39,978 bases of DNA from Alphaproteobacteria bacterium HGW-Alphaproteobacteria-6. GTDB taxonomy: Bacteria; Pseudomonadota; Alphaproteobacteria; Rhodobacterales; Rhodobacteraceae. The DNA is taken from assembly GCA_002841115.1 (NCBI GenBank), contig PHEC01000008.1, positions 1 through 39,978 on the forward strand, given 5' to 3'. The number at the start of each line of letters is the position of its first letter. The stretch's first letter is position 1. The notes under the pieces are model-generated. The model ran no database searches, was not told the origin of the DNA, and saw only the letters and a list, made by a program, of their open reading frames with translations. The position numbers and the translations under genes were made by a program. Below are positions 1-11,200 of the stretch, piece by piece.

Positions 1-1107
<1,107 letters not shown>

Positions 1108-1157
1108 ACCGGGCCTGAACCGGGCCCGGTCTGCCAACCGCCCGAACGGAGGACGCG

Positions 1158-1316
1158 ATGACGATCACCCGACGCCCCCTTCGCCCGCAACGCGCGGTCC
1201 CGGCGCCGCGCCGCGGCTGCCTCGACTGTCCGGGCTGCACCGGCGCCTGCCTTGAAGCGATCGCGCTGTGGTTCCTGCCCGAGGTGATCCTGCGCCGGTC
1301 CGGTCCGCCGCGATGA
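1158..1316 (+). CDS. small Cys-rich protein between boxB and boxA
   Basis: A 52-aa protein starting at ATG 1158 behind a good Shine-Dalgarno (GGAGGA at about 1148-1153). It ends in a TGA that overlaps the boxA ATG (ATGA at 1313-1316), which implies translational coupling. The basic, Pro/Arg-rich N-terminus (residues 1-20) leads into four cysteines, C21, C24, C27 and C31, spaced CxxCxxCxxxC. A short hydrophobic helix LEAIALWFLPEVIL follows. The Cys pattern could bind a metal or an Fe-S cluster, or be a redox motif. Its place between the oxygenase and its Fe-S reductase suggests a role in electron transfer or in maturation of that pair, but this is inference. I do not recognise the family. Confidence 0.7.
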   Translation: MTITRRPLRPQRAVPAPRRGCLDCPGCTGACLEAIALWFLPEVILRRSGPPR

Positions 1317-2500
1317 CCCAACCGATCAAGCAGCACCTGATCGACCCCGAGATCTGCATCCGCTGCTACACCTGCGAGATGACCTGCCCGCGCCAGGCGA
1401 TCGAGCATGACGGCACCAACGTCGTCGTCGATGCGGCCAAATGCAACTTCTGCATGGACTGCATTCCGGTCTGCCCGACCGGCTCGATCGACGAATGGCG
1501 GCTGGTGGCCGAACCGCATTCGCTGGCCGATCAGTATGGCTGGGGCGAACTGCCGCCGCAGGCCGAGATCGGCGGCGACGCCGGCGGGGCGATCGAGGCG
1601 CTGGATGCCGATGTCGCGGCCCTATTGGCGAAGGCGCACGCGGGTGCGGGCGGGCGGGCCCGCGCGCCGGCCTCGGCGGCCCATCCGACCGTCAACCTTC
1701 ATACCACCGCCAGGCCGGCCGAAGCGGTGGTGCAGGGCAACTACCGGCTGACCGGCGAGGCCAGCGACAGTGATGTGCGCCACATCATCCTCGATCTCGG
1801 CAACCAGCCCTTCCCGGTGCTGGAAGGTCAGTCGGTCGGGGTGATCGCCCCCGGAGCCGATGCGCTTGGCCGCCCGCATCTGCCGCGGCTCTATTCGGTG
1901 TCCAGCCCGCGTGACGGCGAGCGGCCGAACTTCAACAACCTCTCGCTGACCGTCAAGCGCGAGCCGGGCGGCGTCTGCTCGAACCATCTGTGCGATCTGA
2001 AGCACGGCGAGCGGCTGCGCCTGACCGGGCCGTTCGGCGCCACCTTCCTGATGCCCTCCGACCCGGCCGCCCATCTGCTGATGATCTGCACCGGCACCGG
2101 ATCGGCGCCGTTCCGCGCCTTCACCATGCGTCGCCAGCGCGAAAACCCGGCGCTGAAGGGTCGCCTGACCCTGGTCTTCGGCGCCCGGACCCCCAGCGAC
2201 CTGCCCTATTTCGGGCCGCTGAAGAAGGTTCCGGACAGTTTCCTGACCAAGATATTCGCCTTCTCGCGCCAGCCCGAACAGCCCAAGCGCTATGTCCAGG
2301 ACCAGTTGCGCGACCATGCCGATGCCGTGACGGCGATTTTGCGCAACCCCGATGGCCATGTCTATATCTGCGGCCTGAAGGCGATGGAGCACGGGGTCGA
2401 GGCGGCGCTGTCGGACATCGCCCGCGCCGCCGCGCTCGACTGGGCCGGCCTGCGCGACCGGATGCGCGAAGAGGGCCGCTATCATGTGGAAACCTACTGA
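1313..2500 (+). CDS. boxA: benzoyl-CoA oxygenase reductase component BoxA
   Basis: NADPH-dependent reductase that passes electrons to BoxB for benzoyl-CoA epoxidation. The 395-aa protein starts at ATG 1313; a longer GTG frame upstream would overlap the small Cys-rich gene. The N-terminus is a two-cluster ferredoxin: C15/C18/C21/C25 and C44/C47/C50/C54, each [4Fe-4S]-type. A variable Ala/Gly linker (about residues 75-120) leads to a ferredoxin-NADP reductase module with RLYSVSSP (FAD binding), CTGTGSAPFRAF (pyridine nucleotide binding) and the C-terminal VYICGLKAMEHGV and aromatic tail ETY. The architecture and length match BoxA. It is coupled to the preceding small ORF by an ATGA overlap. Confidence 0.95.
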   Translation: MTQPIKQHLIDPEICIRCYTCEMTCPRQAIEHDGTNVVVDAAKCNFCMDCIPVCPTGSIDEWRLVAEPHSLADQYGWGELPPQAEIGGDAGGAIEALDADVAALLAKAHAGAGGRARAPASAAHPTVNLHTTARPAEAVVQGNYRLTGEASDSDVRHIILDLGNQPFPVLEGQSVGVIAPGADALGRPHLPRLYSVSSPRDGERPNFNNLSLTVKREPGGVCSNHLCDLKHGERLRLTGPFGATFLMPSDPAAHLLMICTGTGSAPFRAFTMRRQRENPALKGRLTLVFGARTPSDLPYFGPLKKVPDSFLTKIFAFSRQPEQPKRYVQDQLRDHADAVTAILRNPDGHVYICGLKAMEHGVEAALSDIARAAALDWAGLRDRMREEGRYHVETY

Positions 2501-2581
2501 TGCTCAGCGCGACCCCTTTGCACGCAATCCGCCAGACATCGGCGCGGCCCGCACTGGCGCAACCGCGTCCCGATCCGCAAA

Positions 2582-2652
2582 ATAATGCAGTCGCGCCGGT
2601 CTCCCTGATCGAAATCAATTGAGGATTGCACCAACCCGGCTAGGATTGTGCA
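2582..2652 (+). promoter_or_regulatory. candidate boxR operator/promoter with repeated AGGATTG and TGCA elements
   Basis: The 179-bp gap between boxA and boxR holds a direct repeat AGGATTG at 2622-2628 and 2642-2648, a period of 20 bp or about two helical turns. TGCA occurs at 2586-2589, 2627-2630 and 2649-2652. BzdR/BoxR-type regulators are described as binding repeated TGCA elements. A weak sigma70-like pair TTGAGG (2619-2624), 16 bp, TAGGAT (2641-2646) overlaps the repeats, so bound repressor would cover the promoter. The likely role is autoregulation of boxR; this is inferred from pattern and position only. Confidence 0.45.
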
Positions 2653-2679
2653 GTATTCTACATATCCTGAACGGACGGC

Positions 2680-3597
2680 ATGGGCGAGATCACCAACTTC
2701 CGCGGCGAGGCGACACTCAGCGGTGCGGCAAGCGATGCCGATGCCGCGGTCGCGGCGTTGATCCGGCGGGTTGGCGAAAGGGTCCGCAAGGCCCGCGAGT
2801 TGCGCGGCATCCCGCGCCGGGTGCTGTCCGAGACGTCCGGCGTCTCGCCGCGCTATCTTGCCCAGCTTGAGGCCGGCGAGGGCAATATCTCGATCGGGCT
2901 CCTGCAGCGGGTGGCCTCGGCGCTTGACTACCGGATCGAGTGGCTCACCGGCGATGATGACCCCTGGACCTCGCAGACATTGCAGGCCGCCGATCTGTTC
3001 CGGGTCGCCGACGCCGATCTTCGCGCCCGGGTCATGGCCTTGCTGGCGCCCGGCCCGGCAGAGACCCAGCGGGCGCGGCGGATCTGCCTGATCGGCCTGC
3101 GCGGGGCCGGAAAATCGACCCTCGGCGCGCTCGCCGGTGCCGAACTCGGCATCCCCTTCGTCGAGCTCAACCGCGAGATCGAGGAACAGAGCGGCATGCC
3201 GGTGACCGAGGTCCTGGCGCTTTACGGCCAGGAAGGCTACCGCAAGCTGGAGGCGCAGGCGGTCAGCCGGGTGATTGCCACGCATGAGACGATGATCCTG
3301 GCCGTCGCCGGCGGAATCGTCGCCGAGCCCGAGACCTTCAAGGCCCTGCTGGCGCATTTCCATACCATCTGGCTGCGGGCCAGCGCCGCCGAGCACATGG
3401 CCCGTGTCCGCGCCCAGGGCGACACGAGGCCGATGGCCGGCAACCCCGAGGCGATGGAGCAGTTGCGCGCGATCCTGACCAGCCGCGAGGCGCTTTACGA
3501 CCGTGCCGAGGCGCAGCTTGATACCGCCGGGCGCCGGCCGCAGGACTCGCTTGCCGATCTTCTGGCGCTGATCCGCGCACGGCGGTTTCTGGACTGA
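2680..3597 (+). CDS. boxR: BoxR-type transcriptional regulator (XRE HTH fused to shikimate-kinase-like domain)
   Basis: Benzoyl-CoA-responsive repressor of aerobic and anaerobic benzoate genes (BoxR/BzdR family). The 305-aa protein has an XRE-type helix-turn-helix at about residues 28-90 (with VSPRYLAQLEAGEGNIS). A shikimate-kinase-like effector domain runs from about residue 133, with Walker A GLRGAGKS at 139-146. In this family the kinase-like domain binds benzoyl-CoA rather than making shikimate-3-phosphate. Linkage to boxBA supports this over aroK, and the N-terminal HTH settles it. It lies 179 bp after boxA on the same strand with its own candidate operator, so it may be transcribed both from its own promoter and by read-through. 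Confidence 0.93.
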   Translation: MGEITNFRGEATLSGAASDADAAVAALIRRVGERVRKARELRGIPRRVLSETSGVSPRYLAQLEAGEGNISIGLLQRVASALDYRIEWLTGDDDPWTSQTLQAADLFRVADADLRARVMALLAPGPAETQRARRICLIGLRGAGKSTLGALAGAELGIPFVELNREIEEQSGMPVTEVLALYGQEGYRKLEAQAVSRVIATHETMILAVAGGIVAEPETFKALLAHFHTIWLRASAAEHMARVRAQGDTRPMAGNPEAMEQLRAILTSREALYDRAEAQLDTAGRRPQDSLADLLALIRARRFLD

Positions 3598-3613
3598 CCC
3601 GCCGACCCGGTGC

Positions 3614-4768
3614 TCAGCGCGCCAGGCCCGACAGCGCCGTCACCGGCGCCAGCACGATCTGCGTCGCATTCTGAACCGTCAGCACCACCCCCGGAAGAAC
3701 CCCGGCCCGCCCGGCCCGGTCGGTTGCGAAAGCGGCGTCAACCTCGTTCAGGCGGCCGAGAATGGTCAGAAGACCGGACGAGGTGCCGGCGTTGAAATGC
3801 CCGATGCCCGAGGAAAAGGCCGTGGTGTCCAGCACCGTCACCTTCAGGTCGGCGATCTCGTCGATATCGGCGATGGTGCCGAGGCGGTCACGCTGCCCGG
3901 TCAGCCGTGCCGAAAGCGCCAGCACGCGGTCCTTCTTCGAGGTGAATATGTAGAACGGCTGCGGCAGCGTGCCGATCCCGGCGGCCTGGGCGCGAAACAC
4001 GTCTACATCGATATCGGGCGAGATCAGGATCACCGCCGCGATCCAGTCAAGCAGCGCGCGGTCGCCGGAAATGGCGATCTGACGCAGGGTTTCCATGGTC
4101 AGGGCGGCGCCCATAGAATGGGCGATCAGCAGGATCCGCTCGGCCCCGGCGGCCTGCGTCTGCCGCAACAGATCCGCCAGCCCGTCGCGGGCGAAAAGCG
4201 CGCTGTCGCGGTCATAGGCATAGCCCAGGGGATGGCCGCGCGACGACCAGGCATAATGCACATAGGCGCCGCGCAGGTCGAGGTCGTGGCCGATCTGTGC
4301 CAGCCGATAGGCGCCCTCGGCAAAGGTGTTGTTGAAGCCGTGAACGAAGACCACCGCCTCGCGGGTTCCGCGCCGTTCGCCAAGCAGCACCGAGGACAGA
4401 TCGGCGCGGAAGGCGGCGGGATCGGGGTAGACCTTCTCGGCGGTGGCCAGAAACACGCCGCGCGTATCGGGCCGCATCCGGCCCTGCGGCCAGGCGATGG
4501 TGCCGGGCTTGCGGTCCGGCGGCACCGCGACATCCAGCCGGGCATAGCGGGTCTCGGCGCTGCGTCCGATGCCGAAATCGGTCCCGGTCTCGGGGTCTGC
4601 CGATCGCGTCGTGCCGACGAAGATCGTCTCGACCGTTCCGGTCGCCGCCGCCGCCGGAACCACCACGACGCTGCCACGGGTGCTGCACCCGGCAAGGACG
4701 GCGACCAGCGCCAGCCCGGCGACGATCCGGCGCCAGCCGGACCGACCGGGCCGCGGCCTAGAGGACAT
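3614..4768 (-). CDS. alpha/beta-hydrolase lipoprotein (DUF900 / COG4782 type)
   Basis: Predicted envelope esterase/lipase-like hydrolase of unknown substrate. The chosen start is ATG 4768, giving 384 aa and a classic lipoprotein signal: Arg-rich n-region, hydrophobic [13 protein letters not shown] and lipobox LAGC with Cys28. The frame opens further upstream but would lose that signal. [11 protein letters not shown] supplies the oxyanion strand-loop and AHSMG the nucleophile elbow Ser, both usual in COG4782 (DUF900) proteins. The start overlaps the hslU 3' end by 11 bp, so it is probably co-transcribed behind hslVU. It converges on boxR with a 16-bp gap and no obvious terminator there. Confidence 0.85.
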   Translation of the reverse strand: MSSRPRPGRSGWRRIVAGLALVAVLAGCSTRGSVVVVPAAAATGTVETIFVGTTRSADPETGTDFGIGRSAETRYARLDVAVPPDRKPGTIAWPQGRMRPDTRGVFLATAEKVYPDPAAFRADLSSVLLGERRGTREAVVFVHGFNNTFAEGAYRLAQIGHDLDLRGAYVHYAWSSRGHPLGYAYDRDSALFARDGLADLLRQTQAAGAERILLIAHSMGAALTMETLRQIAISGDRALLDWIAAVILISPDIDVDVFRAQAAGIGTLPQPFYIFTSKKDRVLALSARLTGQRDRLGTIADIDEIADLKVTVLDTTAFSSGIGHFNAGTSSGLLTILGRLNEVDAAFATDRAGRAGVLPGVVLTVQNATQIVLAPVTALSGLAR

Positions 4769-6059
4769 AGCGGCTGAGGTCGGCCGACCGCGCAAGGTCG
4801 CCAAGATGCCTTTCGACAAACTCCGCATTCACCGCCACCTGCTCGCCCGAGCGGTCCGGCGCGGTAAAGGACAATTCCTCGAACACCCGTTCCATCACGG
4901 TATAAAGCCGCCGGGCGCCGATATTCTCGACGCTGCGGTTGACCTCGGCGGCGATATGCGCCAGCGCCGCGATCCCGTCCTCGGGGAAATCGACGGTGAC
5001 CCCCTCGGTCGCCAGCAGCGCCGAATACTGGCGGGTCAGGGCATTGTCGGTCTCGGTCAGGATGCGGACGAAATCCGCCTCGGTCAGCGGCCGGAGCTCG
5101 ACCCGGATCGGCAACCGGCCCTGCAACTCGGGCAGCAGGTCCGAGGGCTTGGCGATATGGAAGGCGCCCGAGGCGATGAAGAGGATATGGTCGGTCCGCA
5201 CCGGCCCGTATCTGGTGCTGACGGTGGTGCCCTCGATCAGCGGCAGAAGGTCGCGCTGCACGCCTTCGCGGCTGACATCGGCACCGCGGGTCTCGGCGCG
5301 GGCGCAGACCTTGTCGATCTCGTCGATGAAGACGATGCCGCCCTCCTGCACCGCGTCAAGTGCCGCGGCCTTGACCGCTTCGTCATCGATAAGCTTGTCG
5401 GCCTCTTCGGCGATCAGTGCCTCGTGGCTTTCGGCGACGGTCATCTTCTTTCTGACCCGCCGCCCACCGAAGGCCTTGCCGAAGATCTCGCCGAGGTTCA
5501 GCGCCCCCATGCCGGGCTGGCCGGGCAGGTCGAGCGTCGGCATCTGCGGCGCGGCTTCGGCCATGTCGAGTTCGATCACCGTGTCGTCCAGTTCGCCGGT
5601 GCGCAGCCGCTTGCGGAACATCTCGCGGGTCTGTTCGCGCGCATCCGTCCCGGCGATCGCCTCGATCACCCGGTCCTCGGCGGCGCGTTCGGCCCGGGCC
5701 TTGACCTCGTCGCGCATCCTTTGCCGGGTCTCGGTCATCGCCGCATCGGTCAGGTCGCGGATGATCTGTTCGACATCGCGCCCGACATAGCCGACCTCGG
5801 TGAACTTCGTCGCCTCGACCTTGATGAAGGGCGCCTTGGCCAGCTTCGCGAGGCGGCGGCTGATTTCGGTCTTGCCGACGCCGGTCGGGCCGATCATCAG
5901 GATGTTCTTGGGGTAGACCTCGTCGCGCAGGTCATCGGGCAACTGCTTTCGCCGCCAGCGATTGCGCAAGGCCACCGCGACCGCGCGTTTGGCATCGCTC
6001 TGGCCGATGATGAAGCGGTCAAGCTCGGATACGATCTCGCGCGGGGTGAGGTTGGTCAT
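4758..6059 (-). CDS. hslU: ATP-dependent protease ATPase subunit HslU
   Basis: AAA+ unfoldase that feeds substrates to the HslV peptidase in the cytosol. 433 aa from ATG 6059, a normal family length. It has Walker A GPTGVGKT at residues 57-64, the pore-loop text [14 protein letters not shown] soon after, Walker [12 protein letters not shown], and a C-terminal tail ending RYVL that fits the HslV-docking position. An open frame upstream would extend it, but ATG 6059 overlaps the stop of the preceding membrane-protein gene (ATGA, 6056-6059) and gives the standard N-terminus [14 protein letters not shown]. hslV lies upstream on the same strand, separated by that membrane gene. Confidence 0.98.
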   Translation of the reverse strand: MTNLTPREIVSELDRFIIGQSDAKRAVAVALRNRWRRKQLPDDLRDEVYPKNILMIGPTGVGKTEISRRLAKLAKAPFIKVEATKFTEVGYVGRDVEQIIRDLTDAAMTETRQRMRDEVKARAERAAEDRVIEAIAGTDAREQTREMFRKRLRTGELDDTVIELDMAEAAPQMPTLDLPGQPGMGALNLGEIFGKAFGGRRVRKKMTVAESHEALIAEEADKLIDDEAVKAAALDAVQEGGIVFIDEIDKVCARAETRGADVSREGVQRDLLPLIEGTTVSTRYGPVRTDHILFIASGAFHIAKPSDLLPELQGRLPIRVELRPLTEADFVRILTETDNALTRQYSALLATEGVTVDFPEDGIAALAHIAAEVNRSVENIGARRLYTVMERVFEELSFTAPDRSGEQVAVNAEFVERHLGDLARSADLSRYVL

Positions 6060-7147
6060 GTCGGCTCCGAATAGGGCGGCAGGCGGCGCTTGCCGGGAAA
6101 GTCGGGCAGGGCGCGCATCAGGCCGGCGCGCAATTGCACCCACCAGGTGCCGAGGACGGTGAAGACGGTGCCGAGGATGATCAGGATCTTGGCCCAGTCC
6201 ATCGCACCGGCCGCGCCGTCGCCGGCCACCGACCAGTAGATCACCGCGCCGATATAGGCGATGCCCGCGGTCAGCATCGAGCGCCGGTCGATGATCAGCG
6301 CGACCAGCGCGAAGACCAGAAGCGCAAGCGTCGTCGGCAGGATCGCCGCAGAGCCGCCGGCACCCCAGAGATTGCCGGCGACCGAGTTGACCAGCGCCGC
6401 GCCGGCCAGAAGGTGCAGCCAGAAGGCAGTCGCCGAATGCCGGCCGATCCGGTGCGGATCCTTCAGGTCGAACCACATCGCGCCGACAAAGGCGCCGACC
6501 CCGAAAACCAGCGAGGCGGCGGTCAGGTTCGCGCGCGGCCGGAAGCTGTTGGCCCAGCTGTCAATGTCGTCGAAACTTCCGCCCGGGTTGAAACGGGTGA
6601 AAAGCGCATAGGTCGCCATCAGCGCGAAAGCCCCGAAGACAAACATCGCAAACGGCAGCCGGAAGCGGCGGAACCAGACCAGGACCGCCGCCGCCGTCAG
6701 CGCCGCCGAGGTGAAGGCAATGCCCTTCAACCCGAGGTCCATCTGGCCGAGCAAGGTCAGCGCCGAGACATAGAGCCCGCCGGAATAGGCACTGACCAGC
6801 ACCATCGAAGGCAGGTTCATCCGCCGCTTCAGCGTGAAATAGCCGGCCATCGCCCAGGCCACGGCGGCGATGATCGCCGGGATCAGGATCAGGATCGCCA
6901 CGCCGCCGATCACGCCGAGAAGCAGGCCAAGACCGCCAAGCAGGATGGCCAGGCCGCTGGCAATGAAGATCTCGGCAAAGCCGCGGAAGAACTCGAAAGG
7001 TTCGTCCTCGGCCGGCAGCAGGGCGCGCTTGCCGGCGCGGTCATCGGCCAGCGCGGTGATGCCGGCCGCCTGCGCCTCGGTGACGATGCCGGCGGCGACG
7101 GCGGCACGAAGGTCGACCGGGCCGAAGGTTGCGGGGTCATCAGCCAC
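6056..7147 (-). CDS. polytopic membrane protein between hslV and hslU
   Basis: Predicted inner-membrane protein of 363 aa. An acidic N-terminal stretch of about 60 residues, likely cytosolic, is followed by roughly ten hydrophobic segments, for example [34 protein letters not shown] and [17 protein letters not shown]. It resembles DUF2157-like multi-pass proteins in overall plan, but I see no catalytic motif and claim no function. It is fused into the hsl transcript: its ATG lies inside the hslV 3' end (8-bp overlap) and its TGA overlaps the hslU ATG. Strict coupling to the HslVU protease suggests stress-coordinated expression, or simply that the operon has captured it. Confidence 0.85.
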   Translation of the reverse strand: MADDPATFGPVDLRAAVAAGIVTEAQAAGITALADDRAGKRALLPAEDEPFEFFRGFAEIFIASGLAILLGGLGLLLGVIGGVAILILIPAIIAAVAWAMAGYFTLKRRMNLPSMVLVSAYSGGLYVSALTLLGQMDLGLKGIAFTSAALTAAAVLVWFRRFRLPFAMFVFGAFALMATYALFTRFNPGGSFDDIDSWANSFRPRANLTAASLVFGVGAFVGAMWFDLKDPHRIGRHSATAFWLHLLAGAALVNSVAGNLWGAGGSAAILPTTLALLVFALVALIIDRRSMLTAGIAYIGAVIYWSVAGDGAAGAMDWAKILIILGTVFTVLGTWWVQLRAGLMRALPDFPGKRRLPPYSEPT

Positions 7148-7697
7148 GGATCGTCTCCACCGTCAGGTTGCCGTTGGTATAGACGCAGATATCGGCGGCA
7201 ATCGCCATCGCCTTGCGGGCGATTTCCTCGGCGCCGAGGTCGGTCTCCATCAGCCCGCGCGCGGCGGCCAGCGCGAAGTTGCCGCCAGAGCCGATCGCGG
7301 CCACCTCATGCTCGGGCTCCAGCACGTCGCCCGCCCCGGTGACAACCAGCAGCGTCACCCCGTCGGTGACGATCAGCATGGCTTCCAGCTTTTGCAGGTA
7401 TTTGTCGGTGCGCCAGTCCTTGGCAAGCTCGACACAGGCGCGCACCAGCTGGCCGGGCGCCGCCTCGAGCTTTTTCTCCAGCCGCTCCAGAAGGGTGAAG
7501 GCATCCGCGGTCGATCCGGCAAAGCCCACCACCACCTCGCGCCCGCCCGGCGACAAGCGCCGCACCTTCTTCGCGGTGCCCTTGATCACCGTCTGGCCCA
7601 GGCTGACCTGGCCGTCGCCCGCCACCACGACCTCGCCGCCCCTGCGCACACCGATGATCGTGGTGCCATGCCAGCCGGGAAATCTGTCGTCGGCCAT
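7140..7697 (-). CDS. hslV: ATP-dependent protease peptidase subunit HslV
   Basis: Threonine peptidase core of the HslVU protease, related to the proteasome beta subunit. 185 aa from ATG 7697, preceded by GGAGG about 6 nt upstream. The pro-segment ends at HG with the catalytic Thr12 in HGTTIIGVR, followed by [16 protein letters not shown] and the conserved [19 protein letters not shown]. It is the first gene of a run hslV - membrane protein - hslU - lipoprotein hydrolase, all overlapping on the minus strand. A terminator for the upstream trxA gene lies just ahead, so hslV must have its own promoter in 7698-7760. Confidence 0.98.
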   Translation of the reverse strand: MADDRFPGWHGTTIIGVRRGGEVVVAGDGQVSLGQTVIKGTAKKVRRLSPGGREVVVGFAGSTADAFTLLERLEKKLEAAPGQLVRACVELAKDWRTDKYLQKLEAMLIVTDGVTLLVVTGAGDVLEPEHEVAAIGSGGNFALAAARGLMETDLGAEEIARKAMAIAADICVYTNGNLTVETIRG

Positions 7698-7760
7698 CGG
7701 ACCCTCCGTTCGTCAGGTCCCTATATGGCGGGGACGCGCCCCGCCCGCAACCGGACAAGC

Positions 7761-7782
7761 AAAAGGGCGCCCGAAGGCGCCC
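7761..7782 (-). terminator. Rho-independent terminator of trxA
   Basis: Read on the minus strand, GGGCGCC, a TTCG tetraloop and GGGCGCC's complement GGCGCCC form a 7-bp stem (7765-7782) followed by TTTT at 7761-7764. A UUCG-type loop on a GC-only stem with a T-tract is a textbook intrinsic terminator. It sits 25 bp after the trxA stop and upstream of hslV, so it separates the two units. Confidence 0.8.
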
Positions 7783-7807
7783 GGCTGCCGCCTGTCGCCA
7801 GGCCGGT

Positions 7808-8128
7808 TCAGATCGCGCTTTCGATCCAGCTTTGCAGCGCCGCCTTGGGCGCCGCGCCGACCTTGTTCGACACCACCTGACCGTCCTTGAACAGGAACAG
7901 CGACGGGATGCCGCGCACGCCCATCCGGGCGGGAAGGTCGGGGTTGTCGTCGACATTGACCTTCACGATCTTCACCTTGCCGGCATAATGCGCCGAAAGC
8001 TCTTCCAGCGCCGGGCCGATCTGCTTGCAGGGGCCGCACCATTCGGCCCAGAAATCGACCACGACCGGGATCGTGGACTGGCGGACCTCGGTTTCGAAGG
8101 TGGCGTCGGTGACGGCGACGGTGGACAT
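7808..8128 (-). CDS. trxA: thioredoxin TrxA
   Basis: General cytosolic dithiol-disulfide oxidoreductase reduced by thioredoxin reductase. 106 aa from ATG 8128, which has GGAG 7 nt upstream; the ATG at 8134 is only 1 nt from that site and is rejected. The active site WCGPC gives C31 and C34, with the usual VDFWAEW ahead and the cis-Pro loop GIPSLFLF after. The gene is probably monocistronic: a 110-bp space lies before addA's 3' end and a terminator follows. In phototrophic Rhodobacterales thioredoxin also touches redox control, but nothing here shows that link. Confidence 0.97.
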   Translation of the reverse strand: MSTVAVTDATFETEVRQSTIPVVVDFWAEWCGPCKQIGPALEELSAHYAGKVKIVKVNVDDNPDLPARMGVRGIPSLFLFKDGQVVSNKVGAAPKAALQSWIESAI

Positions 8129-8238
8129 GGGCATTCTCCGATCGGAAAAGGGGGATGGGCAGCAAGGGCTGGCCAGAACCTAGGGTCGTGCCCCGGCCGC
8201 GTCAAGGGAGGCGCCGGACCACCACGCGACAGGGACCG

Positions 8239-11200
8239 TCAAGGGATAGAGGTCGCGGCCAGGGCGGCCCTCACGATGTCGTGAGGCAAAGGCATCAGCC
8301 GCGCCGCCTTTGTCCACAGGATCGCCGTCTCGATCCGCCGTCCGGGATAGATCTGCGCCAGCATCTCCGCATAGGCGCCCATCTGCCGCAAGAGGCCGTC
8401 GGGCACCGCGCCGGCATCGGCCGGGACGATGGCGTTCGACTTGAAGTCCACCGCCAGGATCCGCTCCGCGCCGATCAGCAGGCGGTCGATCGTGCCTTGC
8501 GCCCGGCGCCCGCCCAGCGTCGGCAGGGCGGCGGTCAGTTCGACCTCGGCCAGGGTGCCGGGCGCGAACAGCGCCGCCAGTGCCGGGTCGGTCAAAACGC
8601 GCGCCGCCTCGGCCAGAAGCGGCTCTGTTTCAGCCGGATCAGGCCCGTCTTCCAGCGACTGCACCAGTGCCTCGGCGATCATCGGCCAGTCGGCGCGGGG
8701 CCAGAGCGGCAGATGCTCCAGCAACCGGTGCAGCGCGGTGCCGCGCCGCATCGCCGCCGCCTCGTCCCAGCCGGGCGCGCCGGTCTCGCCGGCCAATGCC
8801 TTGGCGCCGCCCAGCGCCGATGGCGCCAGCACGGCCGCGTCCTCGACCAGTGGTGGTGCGCGGCGGCCGGCCCAATCCGGCAGCGGCGGCAGGGCGGCGA
8901 CCGGCGCGGCGGCGGCCTTCAGATCATCGGGCCAGCGGCCCAGTTCGACCCGCTTGCCCGGCCCGAAGTCGAAGGCGCCGCCGTCGGGCAGCGCCGTGAC
9001 CGCCCCGGCCTTTTCCATCGCCGCCTCGATCAGCGCATACCAGCTTTGCTCGCCGGTGCCGGTGTCGCCGGCGGCGCAGACGATCAGCCAGCTTTCCGCC
9101 CGGGTCATCGCGACGTAAAGCAGGCGCATCCGTTCGGCCGCCTCGCGCGCCGCCATCGCCGACACCGCCGCGGCGATCCGCTCGGGGCTTTCGCCCGAGG
9201 CGGTGCGCCAGACCGCCGGCCCCGGCCCCTCGGCGCCCTCGTCAAGCCGAAGGATTTCCGAGCGCGGCTGCACCGACCGTTTTGCGGTATCGGGCAGGAT
9301 GACGATCGGCGATTCCAAGCCTTTGGCGCCATGCACCGTCATCACCCGGATCGCCCGCGACGCGGTGTCAAGGCGGCGCTTCACATCGGTATCGCCGGTA
9401 TCCATCCAGGCCAGAAAGCCGGTCAGGCTGGGCACTTCCGATTGCTCATAGGTCATTGCCTGGGCCAGAAGCGCGTCGATCCCGTCCTCGGCCTCGGCGC
9501 CAAGCCGGGCCAGAAGCCGCCGCCGCCCGTCATGCCGTATCAGCACCCGCTCGATCAATTCGAAAGGGCGCAGGAAGTCGGCGCTGTCGCGAAGCGCGTG
9601 CAGGGTCGCCAGGGTTTCGGGAAAATCGGCCTCGCGCGCCCGCAGTGCTGCCCATAGATAGGCGCCCTTGGCCCGGCCGTGCGCCAGGTCGTAAAGTGCT
9701 GCCTCGGACCAGCCGAACAGCGGCGAGCGCAGTGCCGCGGCCAGCGACAGGTCATCCTCGGGGGTTGCCAGGAAGGACAGGACCGCGGCGAGGTCGCGCA
9801 CCGCCAGTTCGGCGCCCAGCTTCAGCCGGTCGGCCCCGGCGATGGCCAGGCCCGCCGCCTTGCAGGCACGGATGATCTGCTCGAACAGATCGGAGCGCCG
9901 CTGCACCAGGATCAGGAAATCGCCCTCATGCACCGGGCGGGCACCGTCACCGTCAGGGATCTGCACACCCTCATCGATCATGCCTCGGATCGCGGCGGCA
10001 ATCCGGTCGGCCAGAACCACGACCTCATGGGTCTCGGGCAAGAGGTCAACCGGGTCATACCAGTTGTCCGGTTCGGCCTTGTCGGCCTTCGGCAGCGCCG
10101 CCCAGAGATCGACCCGCCCCGGCCGGTTGTCGTGAAAGGCGAGGTGCTTGGGCGTCCCGCCGAGGCCGCGGTTGACCCGCTCATCGAAGGTCAGGTCGAC
10201 AACCCGCAGGATCGCATCCGACGAACGGAAGGAATAATCCAGTGCCAGCGGCCGCAGCGCCGAACCGGCGGCGGCGAATTTCGCGCCGAAATGCCGCTCC
10301 ATCCGGTCGAAGGCATCCAGATCGGCGCCCTGGAACGAATAGATCGACTGCTTCTTGTCGCCGACGACGAAGATCGTGCGATCCTTGCCGCGCGCGCCCT
10401 CGCCGGCGGTGAATTCCTCGGCCAGACGCTCGATCACCTGCCATTGCGCCGGGCTGGTATCCTGCGCCTCGTCGACCAGGATATGGTCGATCCCGCCATC
10501 CAGCCGGAACAGCACCCAGGACGCGACGCCGCGATCCGACAGAAGCCGCGCCGACAGGGTGATCAGATCGTCGAAGTCAAGCCAGCCATGGGCCGCCTTG
10601 CGCGCGTGATAGCGCGGCAGGAAGGCCGCCGCGAAGCGATGAAGCGCCACGCTTTTCTCGGCCGCGGCCAGCGCGATGCGGCGCGATCGCGCGACCTCGA
10701 CCCGCGTCATCAGCGCCTCGAGTCGCGCCATCAGCGGTGCGGCCGCACCCCGGGCCAGGGCCTTGGTCGGAAAGGCCCCGATCCGCGCCGTGAACGGGGC
10801 CGACCGGGTCGCACCGGCGCCGTAAAGCATCACATCCTCCAGCCCGCGCAGAACCGCCATCCCGTCGCGGCCGACCGGCAAAAGGGACAGCTTTGTCCCG
10901 TCGCGGACATCATGGGCCGAACTGCCCAGGAGCAGCGGTGTCAGCGCCGCCAGCAGATCGGCGTCGTCCGCATCCAGCGTTTCGCGAGAAAGCCTGTCGG
11001 CATCAAAACCGACCGGCAGGCCGAAAAGCGCCAGTGCCGCATCGCGGTCCAGCGGCCGCGCGAAAGCATCACCGAAGCGGCAGAGATCGGCCAGAAGCCG
11101 GCTCAGGTCCTCGGCCCCGACATGGGCGGCCAACGCATCGACCGCGCCCCGGTCAAGCCCCGCCGCCAGTTCCTCGACGATCGCCCCGCGCAGCAGATCG

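Noticed and set aside
2680-3597. Shikimate kinase (aroK)
   Set aside because: The kinase-like domain is fused to an N-terminal XRE helix-turn-helix and lies beside boxBA, the BoxR/BzdR architecture.
7698-7760. Heat-shock (RpoH) promoter for hslV
   Set aside because: CATATA and CTTG elements can be found on the minus strand, but the spacing is too long for the RpoH consensus. I leave it uncalled.
8155-9657. Long open frames antisense to addA, addB and other genes
   Set aside because: High GC leaves antisense frames open. Their translations are low-complexity Arg/Gly/Pro/Gln text with no family resemblance, and the opposite strand has clear genes.
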